Shown piece by piece: positions 29,964 through 39,420 of a DNA stretch of 64,000 nt. Source of the DNA: Variovorax paradoxus (GTDB lineage Bacteria; Pseudomonadota; Gammaproteobacteria; Burkholderiales; Burkholderiaceae_C); the NCBI RefSeq assembly GCF_018614955.1, contig NZ_JAGGNV010000004.1, forward strand, positions 62,001 to 126,000, written 5' to 3'. The notes below the pieces were generated by a model, which was given only the letters and a program-made list of their open reading frames with translations, made no database searches and was not told the DNA's origin. The first letter of the stretch is position 1. Each line of letters starts with the position of its first letter. Both the position numbers and the translations under genes were made by a program.

Positions 29964-30413
29964 GTGACCAGCAGACCCGCCGCAACGCAGCACCTGAGCG
30001 ACCTCGCGCGGCTGCGCCGCGTTCGCGACCGGATCGACCGGGAGTACGCGCAGCCGCTGGACGTCGAGGCGCTCGCCCGCGGCGTGAACATGTCGGCAGG
30101 GCACCTCAGCCGCCAGTTCCGGCTCGCCTACGGCGAACCGCCGTACGCCTATCTGATGACGCGGCGCATCGAGCGCGCGATGGCGCTGCTGCGTCGTGGC
30201 GACCTCAGCGTCACCGAGATCTGCTTCGAGGTCGGTTGCGCGTCGCTCGGCACCTTCAGTACGCGCTTCACCGAGCTGGTCGGTGTGCCGCCCAGCGTCT
30301 ATCGGAGTCAGAGAGAGCCTGAGACCGCAGGGATCCCGTCGTGCGTGGCGAAACAGATCACCAGGCCGATCAGGAATCGAGAAGCGCCGATCACCGACCC
30401 GCCCATAGACTGA
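29964..30413 (+). CDS. Short AraC-type regulator, DNA-binding domain only
   Basis: A 149-residue protein consisting almost only of the two-helix-turn-helix AraC domain: YAQPLDVEALARGVNMSAGH, RQFRLAYGEPPYAYLMTRR, SVTEICFEVGCASLGTFSTR and VGVPPSVYR. No effector domain is present, as in MarA/SoxS-like activators. The start is GTG 29964; a possible promoter (TTGAGC at 29929, CACGAT at 29951, 16-base spacing) places the start almost at the mRNA 5' end, a leaderless arrangement common in Actinobacteria. It is followed by VOC and UvrA-like genes, a set familiar from Actinobacteria. Confidence 0.8.
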   Translation: MTSRPAATQHLSDLARLRRVRDRIDREYAQPLDVEALARGVNMSAGHLSRQFRLAYGEPPYAYLMTRRIERAMALLRRGDLSVTEICFEVGCASLGTFSTRFTELVGVPPSVYRSQREPETAGIPSCVAKQITRPIRNREAPITDPPID

Positions 30414-30447
30414 TCGCCTGGACATCAACCTGACTGGACCGACCACC

Positions 30448-30869
30448 ATGGACATCAGCATTCACACGAGCTTCCTCCCGCACAACGATCCGGACGCCTC
30501 GCTGGCCTTCTATCGCGACACCCTTGGCTTCGAGGTCCGAAAGGACGTCGCGTACGGCGGGATGCGCTGGATCACGGTCGGCCCCGCCGGCCAGCCCGAC
30601 ACCTGCATCGTCCTGACACCACCGGCCGCTGCCCCCGGGCTCACCGACGACGAGCGCCGCACCATCGCCGAGATGATGGCCAAGGGCACCTACGCCATGA
30701 TCATCCTGGCCAGCGCCGACCTCGACGGCACCTTCGAGCGCCTGCAGGCCAGCGGCGCAGAGGTCATACAGGAGCCGATCGAACAGCCGTACGGCGTGCG
30801 CGACTGTGCCTTCCGGGATCCCGCTGGCAACCACATCCGGATCAACGAAGTGGGCCGAGTGAAGACACG

Positions 30870-30873
<4 letters not shown>
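30448..30873 (+). CDS. VOC/glyoxalase-fold protein
   Basis: A 141-residue protein of the vicinal oxygen chelate fold. Two beta-alpha-beta-beta-beta modules are visible: HNDPDASLAFYRDTLGFEVR and MIILASADLDGTFERLQASG, ending CAFRDPAGNHIRINE. Members act as glyoxalases, dioxygenases or drug-binding resistance proteins. It overlaps the UvrA-like gene by 4 bp (ATGA), so translation is coupled, and it follows the AraC gene by 34 bp. Confidence 0.88.
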
Positions 30874-33263
<2,390 letters not shown>

Positions 33264-33315
33264 CCGAGGCCCCTCGTCAACGGACTTGACCCCCCGTGCC
33301 CGCTCGGCGCAGGCC

Positions 33316-34344
33316 TCAGCGCGGCACCCGCTGGCGCGTCGACGCGCGCACCACCAGCTCGGGCCGCAGCACGACGGTGGAGGCCGACAGCGCCTTGCCC
33401 TCGATCTCGTCGAACAGCATCTCGGCCGCGCGCCAGCCGAGCTCGCGGTGCGGCAGGCGGATCGTGGTGAGCGGCGGATCGACCATGTCGACCAGCGGCA
33501 TGTCGTTGTGGCCGGTGATCGAGATGTCCTGCGGCACGCGCAGGCCCTGCGCGCGCAGCAGGTCGTAGGCGCCCAGCGCCACCAGGTCGTTGCAGCAGAC
33601 CACGGCTTCGGGCCGATCGTTCTGCGCCAGCAGTTGCGCCATGGCCTTGCGGCCGGCCTCGCGGCTGTAGCCTTCGCATTCCGCCACGCACGCGAGCTCG
33701 AGGCCGCGATCGCGCAGCGCCTGTTCCACGCCCTGCCGGCGTGCGACGCCGGTCGGCACGTTCTGCGGCCCGGCCAGGTGCGCGATGCGGCGATGCCCCA
33801 GGGACGCCAGGTGGTCGACCGCCAGCTTCATCGCGAGCCTGTCGTCGCTGACCACCGCGGGCAGGCGCCCGCTCTCGTCGGCGCGGTTCACCAGCACGGT
33901 GCGCATGCCGGCCTTCTTGAGGAAGTCGACCAGCGGATCGTCGCGCGTGGCGATGGCCATCACCAGCCCGTCGACCTGCTGCGCCAGCATGCGCTCGACC
34001 ACCGGGCGCGCGAGCGCGTGATCCATCACGTTGGTCACGAAGACAAAGTAGCCGCGTGCCGCGGCGCTGGCCTCGATGCCCTGCAGGATGGGCGGGAACA
34101 CCGGGTTGGTGATGTCCGGCACCAGCACGCCGATGGTGTGGGTGCGGCCGGTGCGCAGGGCCGAGGCCGCGCGGTTGGGCCGGTAGCCCAGGCGCTGCGC
34201 CGCCTCTTCCACCACGCGCAGGACCTCCTCGCTGATCAGCGCGCGCTTGTCCGGATTGAGCGCGCGCGAAACGGTCGAGACATGCACGCCGGCGGCCTGC
34301 GCCACGTCGCGGATGGTGACCGGGGAGGACGGTGATGGGTTCAT
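33316..34344 (-). CDS. LacI-family transcriptional regulator
   Basis: A 342-residue LacI protein. The N-terminal DNA-binding part is VTIRDVAQAAGVHVSTVSRA, the hinge ALRTGRTHTIGVLVPDI, and a periplasmic-binding-like effector domain follows. It is divergent from the dioxygenase operon. Two TGCAAACG-type half or full operators lie between them: one next to its own ATG (34349) and a perfect one before the dioxygenase (34451). It most likely represses both directions until the aromatic substrate appears. Confidence 0.93.
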   Translation of the reverse strand: MNPSPSSPVTIRDVAQAAGVHVSTVSRALNPDKRALISEEVLRVVEEAAQRLGYRPNRAASALRTGRTHTIGVLVPDITNPVFPPILQGIEASAAARGYFVFVTNVMDHALARPVVERMLAQQVDGLVMAIATRDDPLVDFLKKAGMRTVLVNRADESGRLPAVVSDDRLAMKLAVDHLASLGHRRIAHLAGPQNVPTGVARRQGVEQALRDRGLELACVAECEGYSREAGRKAMAQLLAQNDRPEAVVCCNDLVALGAYDLLRAQGLRVPQDISITGHNDMPLVDMVDPPLTTIRLPHRELGWRAAEMLFDEIEGKALSASTVVLRPELVVRASTRQRVPR

Positions 34345-34348
34345 TTAC

Positions 34349-34361
34349 TGCAAACGATTGA
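34349..34361. promoter_or_regulatory. Imperfect LacI-type operator near the regulator start
   Basis: TGCAAACGATTGA shares its left half with the perfect operator at 34451 and carries a diverged right half. It begins 4 bases upstream of the regulator ATG, consistent with autorepression. Confidence 0.55.
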
Positions 34362-34450
34362 CTTTGGCGAGAACCCAGAGTATCGCCTTGATTCTATTGG
34401 GGGCTCTGGAAAACCCCGTTCTTGCGCAAATTCCATTCATCGCCATAATC

Positions 34451-34464
34451 TGCAAACGTTTGCA
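34451..34464. promoter_or_regulatory. Perfect LacI-type operator of the dioxygenase operon
   Basis: TGCAAACGTTTGCA is a 14-bp perfect palindrome with the central CG typical of LacI-family sites. It ends 15 bases before the dioxygenase ATG, so a bound repressor would cover the initiation region. Confidence 0.85.
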
Positions 34465-34479
34465 AAGAGAGACGACCCC

Positions 34480-35346
34480 ATGAACATCGTGACCACCCCC
34501 GATTCCGTGCTCCAGATCGCGACCGCCGCGATGGCCCGCACGCCCGACGAACGCCTGCGCACCGTGATGGTCGCGCTCACCCGCCACCTGCATGCCTTCG
34601 TCCAGGAAGTGCGCCTGACCGAAGAGGAGTTCGAGCAGGCGCTCGAATTCATCGTCGGCATCGGCCAGGCCACCGGCGAGAAGAAGAACGAGGTGGTGCT
34701 GGCCGCCGACCTGCTCGGCGTCTCGACGCTGGTCGCGCTGCTCAACAACCAGGACCCGCAGGGCGAATCGCCGGCCGCGCTGCTCGGGCCCTTTTGGCGC
34801 GCCAATGCGCCGCTGTGCCGGGCCGGCGAGTCGATCGCGCGCTCGAGCACGCCGGGGGTTCCGCTCGAGGTGCGCGGCGTGGTGCGCGACACGCAAGGCC
34901 GGCCGCTTGCCGGCGCCATCGTCGATGCCTGGCAGGCCTCGCCGGTGGGCCTGTACGAGAACCAGGACCCGGAGCAGGACGACATGAACCTGCGCGGCCG
35001 CTTCGAGACCGATGCCGAAGGCCGTTACCACTTCCGCACGGTGCGCCCGGCCGGCTACCCGGTGCCGACCGACGGGCCCTGCGGCGTCTTGCTGCGCGCG
35101 CAGCAGCGCCATCCCAACCGGCCGGCGCACCTGCACTTCATGGTCAGCAAGCCCGGCCACAAGGTGCTGATCAGCCAAGTCTTCACCGACGACGACGAGA
35201 ACCTCGAGAGCGACCCGGTGTTCGGCGTCACGCGCAAGCTGATCGGCTGCTTCGAGCCCGAGGGCGACGGACAGCAGGCCACGCTGCAGCACGACTTCGT
35301 GCTCGAACCCGGGGAAATGAAGTTTCCTCGTCCTCCCATTCCCTGA
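34480..35346 (+). CDS. Intradiol ring-cleavage dioxygenase (hydroxyquinol/catechol 1,2-type)
   Basis: A 288-residue non-haem iron(III) dioxygenase with an N-terminal helical dimerisation domain. The four iron ligands are in place: Tyr in VGLYENQD (about residue 158), Tyr in PAGYPVPT (about 192) and the two His of AHLHFMV (about 217 and 219). Spacing and the LLGPFWRANAPL segment resemble hydroxyquinol and chlorocatechol enzymes more than protocatechuate dioxygenase. It cleaves an aromatic diol between the hydroxyls to a muconate or maleylacetate. First gene of a long operon; the substrate is not certain. Confidence 0.88.
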   Translation: MNIVTTPDSVLQIATAAMARTPDERLRTVMVALTRHLHAFVQEVRLTEEEFEQALEFIVGIGQATGEKKNEVVLAADLLGVSTLVALLNNQDPQGESPAALLGPFWRANAPLCRAGESIARSSTPGVPLEVRGVVRDTQGRPLAGAIVDAWQASPVGLYENQDPEQDDMNLRGRFETDAEGRYHFRTVRPAGYPVPTDGPCGVLLRAQQRHPNRPAHLHFMVSKPGHKVLISQVFTDDDENLESDPVFGVTRKLIGCFEPEGDGQQATLQHDFVLEPGEMKFPRPPIP

Positions 35347-35367
35347 ACTTCCACGGACTCCACTCGC

Positions 35368-36132
35368 ATGAGCTTCGATCCCACACCCCGACTCGATGGC
35401 AAGGTGGCCGTCATCACCGGCGGCCTCGGCGCCATCGGCTATGCGACGGCCCAGCGTCTCGCGGCGCTCGGTGCCAGCTGCGTGCTGCTGCACCGCAAGG
35501 GCGACGACGCGGCCGAACGCGCAGCGGCGCTGCCCACCGCCCAAAGACAGCGCCATGCCGCGCTGCGCGCCGACATCGTCGACACGCCGAGCCTGCAGCA
35601 GGCCGCGGCCGACGTAAAGGAGGGCTATGGGCGCTGCGACATCCTGGTCAACAGCGCCGGCCACACGCGGCCGATTCCGGCCGGCGACCTCGACGCACTC
35701 ACCGACGAACTCATCGATGAGCTGCTCGCCGCCAACTTCCGCGGCGTGTTCGCCACCATCCGCGCCTTCGCTCCGCTGCTCAAGGCGAGCGGCGACGGCC
35801 TCATCGTCAACATCTCGTCGATCGCCGGCTTCACCGGCGTCGCCAGCAACCTGGCCTACGTTGCGGCCAAGGCCGGGCTCGACGTGGTCGGCGATGCGCT
35901 GGCCAAGGCGCTGGCGCCCGCAGTGCGCGTGGTCTCGGTGTCGCCGGGCGCGGTCGAATCCGCCTTCGTGCCGGGCCGCGGCGAGGACTTCAAGAACAAG
36001 ATGGCGAGCACCACGCCGCTCGGTCGCATCGGCAAGCCCGAAGACGTGGCCGCCACGGTGGAAGCGCTGGCCACCACGCTGCGCTTCGTGACCGGGACGC
36101 GCATCGTGGTCGATGGGGGGAGACATCTGTGA
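35368..36132 (+). CDS. Short-chain dehydrogenase/reductase
   Basis: A 254-residue SDR oxidoreductase. The cofactor site is VAVITGGLGAIGYA (residues about 13-26), the NSAG motif is ILVNSAGH, and the catalytic Ser and Tyr/Lys are in VNISSIAGF and LAYVAAKAG. No acidic residue pattern clearly fixes NAD or NADP use. It lies between the dioxygenase (21 bp) and the DUF849 gene (4-bp overlap), so it probably reduces or oxidises an intermediate of the same pathway. Confidence 0.92.
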   Translation: MSFDPTPRLDGKVAVITGGLGAIGYATAQRLAALGASCVLLHRKGDDAAERAAALPTAQRQRHAALRADIVDTPSLQQAAADVKEGYGRCDILVNSAGHTRPIPAGDLDALTDELIDELLAANFRGVFATIRAFAPLLKASGDGLIVNISSIAGFTGVASNLAYVAAKAGLDVVGDALAKALAPAVRVVSVSPGAVESAFVPGRGEDFKNKMASTTPLGRIGKPEDVAATVEALATTLRFVTGTRIVVDGGRHL

Positions 36133-37013
36133 ACAGCAAAACTCTGATCACCTGCGCGGTCACCGGCAACCTGGTGAAGCCCGAGCAGACGCCGCACCTG
36201 CCGATCACGCCGGCGCAGATCGCCGACGAATGCCTGGCCGCGGGCGAGGCCGGCGCCGGCCAGGTGCACATCCATGTGCGCGATCCCGAAAGCGGCAAGC
36301 CCTCGATGCAGGTCGAGCTCTACCGCGACGTCGTGGATCGCATCCGCCGGCAGAACCGCGAAGTCATCATCAACCTCACGACCGGGCCGGGCGGCCGCTT
36401 CGTTCCGAGCGAGGACGACCCCAAGGTCTATGCGCCCGGCACCAGCCTCTTGCCGCCGGAAAAGCGCGTCGAGCACATCGCGCTGATCAAGCCCGACGTC
36501 TGCTCGCTCGATCTCAACACGATGAACTCGGGCCCCGACGTGGTCATCAACACGCCGAAGAACGTGCGCCGCATGGCGCGCGTGATCCGCGAAGCGGGCG
36601 TCAAGCCCGAGCTCGAGATCTTCGACTCCGGCGACATCCACATGGCGCTGGACCTGATCGCCGACGGCACGCTCGAAGGGCCCGCGATGTGGACCCTGGT
36701 GCTGGGCGTGAAGTACGGCTTCATGCCGACGCCCGAGGCCGTAATGTACGCGCGCAGCATGCTGCCGCCCGGCGCCTTCTGGAGCGCCTTCGGCATCGGC
36801 CGCATGGAGTTCCCGATCGTGGCGCAGGCCTGGCTGCTGGGCGGCCATGTGCGCGTCGGCATGGAAGACAACATCTATCTCGAGCGCGGCGTGCTCGCGA
36901 AGAGCAACGCGGAGCTGGTGGCCAAGGCGCGCGACATCATCCAGAGCCTCGGAGGCGAAGTGGCGAGCGCGCGCGAGGCGCGCACGATGCTCGGCCTTTC
37001 GGGAGGGCGCTGA
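36129..37013 (+). CDS. DUF849 beta-keto acid cleavage enzyme (BKACE)
   Basis: A 294-residue TIM-barrel protein of the BKACE family, which exchanges a beta-keto acid with acetyl-CoA to give acetoacetate and a new acyl-CoA. The zinc ligands are His47 and His49 in QVHIHVRDPE; ITCAVTG at the start, INLTTGPGGRF and GMEDNIYLERGV (acid/base residues) are also present. It starts with GTG overlapping the SDR stop (GTGA). Family members differ in substrate by side-pocket residues that I cannot interpret, so the keto acid is unknown; an aromatic ring-cleavage product is plausible from context. Confidence 0.92.
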   Translation: MNSKTLITCAVTGNLVKPEQTPHLPITPAQIADECLAAGEAGAGQVHIHVRDPESGKPSMQVELYRDVVDRIRRQNREVIINLTTGPGGRFVPSEDDPKVYAPGTSLLPPEKRVEHIALIKPDVCSLDLNTMNSGPDVVINTPKNVRRMARVIREAGVKPELEIFDSGDIHMALDLIADGTLEGPAMWTLVLGVKYGFMPTPEAVMYARSMLPPGAFWSAFGIGRMEFPIVAQAWLLGGHVRVGMEDNIYLERGVLAKSNAELVAKARDIIQSLGGEVASAREARTMLGLSGGR

Positions 37014-37016
37014 GCG

Positions 37017-38018
37017 ATGAGCGCAGTTCTCAACACGACGACGACGGCGCGCGCCGTGCGCGTGCAGCAGAAAGCCGCCGACCTCGACGCGCTGAAGCTC
37101 GATTTCGCGGAGCAGCCCGAGCCTGTGGCCAAACCCGGCTTCGCGGTGGTGCGCGTCGGCGCAGCCGCCGTGAACCCCAGCGACGTGAAAGCCAGCCTGG
37201 GCCTGATGCCGCAAGCCGTGTGGCCGCGCACGCCGGGACGCGACTTCGCGGGCGTGGTGGTCTCGGGCCCGACCGAGTGGGTGGGCCGCGAGATCTACGG
37301 CTCGGGCGGCGACATCGGCATCACGCGCGACGGCTCGCACGCGCGCTTCCTGCTGCTGCCGGCGGAGGCCTTGCGCGATCGGCCGCGCAGCATCTCGATG
37401 GACGAGGCCGGCGCCGTCGGCGTGCCCTTCGTGACCGCCTATGAAGGCTTTCGCCGCAGCGGCATGCCGCAGGCGGGCCAGACGGTGCTGGTGCTGGGCG
37501 CGAACGGCAAGGTCGGCCAAGCCGCGGTGCAGCTCGCGGCGCAGGGCGGCGCACGCGTGATCGCGGTGCAGCGGCGCGCCGGCCCCTTCGAAGGCTTCGC
37601 GAGCGGACCGGTCGACGTGATCGATGCAAGCGCCGGCGATATCGCCGCCCAGGTGCGCGAACTCACGAACGGCCGCGGCGCCGACATCGTCTACAACACC
37701 GTCGGCAGCGCCTACTTCGAAGCCGCGAACAAGGCCATGGCCAAGGGCGCGACGCAGATCTTCATCGCCACGCACGACCGCGCCGTGCCCTTCGACATCT
37801 TCGCCTTCTACCGCGGCATGCACACCTATGTGGGCATCGACTCGCTGGCGCTGGACTGCGTGGCCGCCACCGCGCAGCTCGATGCGATGCGCGAGGGCTT
37901 CGAGCGCGGCACCTTGAAGCCCTTTCCCGTGGCGCGCGCCTACGCGCTCGAAGACGCGGCCGAAGCCTACCGGCTGGTGCTCTCGGGCAGCACCGAGCGC
38001 GTCGTGCTGCGTCCCTGA
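37017..38018 (+). CDS. MDR-family (quinone oxidoreductase-like) dehydrogenase
   Basis: A 333-residue medium-chain reductase. The substrate domain contains AAAVNPSDVKASLG and PGRDFAGVVV; the Rossmann motif is LVLGANGKVGQAAVQLA. The cysteine ligands of zinc alcohol dehydrogenases are absent, which points to the zinc-free quinone/enoyl reductase branch using NADPH. It starts 3 bp after the BKACE gene in the catabolic operon, so an enoyl or quinone intermediate is a likely substrate. Confidence 0.88.
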   Translation: MSAVLNTTTTARAVRVQQKAADLDALKLDFAEQPEPVAKPGFAVVRVGAAAVNPSDVKASLGLMPQAVWPRTPGRDFAGVVVSGPTEWVGREIYGSGGDIGITRDGSHARFLLLPAEALRDRPRSISMDEAGAVGVPFVTAYEGFRRSGMPQAGQTVLVLGANGKVGQAAVQLAAQGGARVIAVQRRAGPFEGFASGPVDVIDASAGDIAAQVRELTNGRGADIVYNTVGSAYFEAANKAMAKGATQIFIATHDRAVPFDIFAFYRGMHTYVGIDSLALDCVAATAQLDAMREGFERGTLKPFPVARAYALEDAAEAYRLVLSGSTERVVLRP

Positions 38019-38027
38019 GGAAACGCC

Positions 38028-38387
38028 ATGCACGTCACCCGCTTCGACAACGCGCAGCCCTACGAGGCGCCCAACCACGTCGACATGCGCTGCCTGCGCC
38101 TGCAGGGCAAGGAGGCCGGGCCTTCGCTGCAGATGTGGATGGGCATGAGCCAGATCCTGCCCGGCGGCCACACCGGCCTCGACGGCTCGCCGGTCGAGAA
38201 GCTCTATCTGGTGCTCGAAGGCCAGCTGCATGTTGTGGCCGAGCTCGAGGGACAGCGCGACGAGCAGGTGCTGGGCCCCTACGACTCCTGCCGCTTCGCG
38301 CCGGGCGAGAAGCGGCAGCTCGTGAACCGCGGCAACCGGCCCGTGCTGGTCGCGCTGGTGATGGCGAATGCGCCGCCCGCCGGCTGA
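38028..38387 (+). CDS. Small cupin protein
   Basis: A 119-residue single-domain cupin. The first motif is around GGHTGLDGSPVEKLYLVLEG and the second around LGPYDSCRFAPGEKR. The metal ligands are partly visible (His in GGHTG, Glu in VEKLY), without a full HxH pair, so metal binding is uncertain. It may be an isomerase, decarboxylase or binding protein of the operon; position between MDR and Bug genes supports a pathway role. Confidence 0.82.
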   Translation: MHVTRFDNAQPYEAPNHVDMRCLRLQGKEAGPSLQMWMGMSQILPGGHTGLDGSPVEKLYLVLEGQLHVVAELEGQRDEQVLGPYDSCRFAPGEKRQLVNRGNRPVLVALVMANAPPAG

Positions 38388-38431
38388 GCCCTTCTTCTCT
38401 TTCCCCCAACGATTCCAACGGAGACAAACCC

Positions 38432-39415
38432 ATGACGACATTCCTCCCCGGCCGCCGCCAACTGATCGCGGCCGCGGCGCTGGCCGCCTGCGCCTTCACC
38501 GGCGCGCATGCGCAAGGCGACTGGCCGCGCGGCCAGACCGTGAAGCTGATCGTGCCCTTCACCGCGGGCAGCGGCACCGACATCGTGGCGCGGCTGGTGG
38601 CCGAGCGGCTCGGCCCGGCGCTGGGCACCAGCGTCATCATCGACAACAAGCCGGGCGCCGGCGGCACGCTGGGCGCGGCGCAGGTGGCGAAGGCGCCGGC
38701 CGACGGTTACACGCTGCTGGTCCACTCGGCGGGGCACCTGGTCAATCCTTCCATCTATCCCAACCTCTCCTACGACACGCTGAAGGACTTTGCGGGCGTG
38801 ACGCCGATGGCGAGCCTGCCCAACATGCTGGTGGTGGCGCCCAACCGCTTTGCCGACGTGAAGGACCTGGTCGCCCAGGTCAAGGCCAAGCCCGGCGGCT
38901 TCAACTACGGCTCGGCCGGCAACGGCTCGGCCACGCACATGAACGCCGAGGTGTTCCGCCTGGCCGCCGGTGTGCAGGCGCAGCACGTGCCCTTCCGAGG
39001 CACGCCGGAGGCGATGACCGAGGTGATGGGCGGACGCATCGACTGGTTCTTCGCGCCGATGGTGTCGGCGCTGCCGCTGGTGAAGGACGGCAAGCTCAAG
39101 GCGCTGGCGGTCGGCACCGGCAAGCGCTCGGGCGTGATGCCGCAGCTGCCCACGACCGTCGAAGCCGGCGTGCCCGGCTCGGAGTACCTGTTCTGGGTCG
39201 GCCTGTTCGCGCCGGCCAAGACGCCGAAGCCGGTGGTCGACCGCTTGCAGGCCGAGGTGGCGAAGATCATGGCGGCGCCCGATCTCAAGGAGCGCCTGGA
39301 CAAGCTCGGCGCCGAGCCCTTCACCATGCCCTCGGCGCAGTTCGACAAGTTCATCGTCGACGAGACCGCGAAGGCGCAGCAGGTCGTGAAGGCGGCCGGC
39401 ATCAAGGTCGATTGA
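38432..39415 (+). CDS. Bug-family (TctC-like) periplasmic binding protein
   Basis: A 327-residue secreted binding protein. The signal peptide region GRRQLIAAAALAACAFTGAH ends at HAQG; family blocks are VKLIVPFTAGSGTDIVARL, NKPGAGGTLGAAQVAK, PADGYTLLVHSAG and AQHVPFRGTPEA. No TctA/TctB permease is present. It probably captures the operon's substrate or serves as a co-sensor. It lies 44 bp after the cupin and 5 bp before the amidohydrolase. Confidence 0.92.
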   Translation: MTTFLPGRRQLIAAAALAACAFTGAHAQGDWPRGQTVKLIVPFTAGSGTDIVARLVAERLGPALGTSVIIDNKPGAGGTLGAAQVAKAPADGYTLLVHSAGHLVNPSIYPNLSYDTLKDFAGVTPMASLPNMLVVAPNRFADVKDLVAQVKAKPGGFNYGSAGNGSATHMNAEVFRLAAGVQAQHVPFRGTPEAMTEVMGGRIDWFFAPMVSALPLVKDGKLKALAVGTGKRSGVMPQLPTTVEAGVPGSEYLFWVGLFAPAKTPKPVVDRLQAEVAKIMAAPDLKERLDKLGAEPFTMPSAQFDKFIVDETAKAQQVVKAAGIKVD

Positions 39416-39420
39416 AGGCC

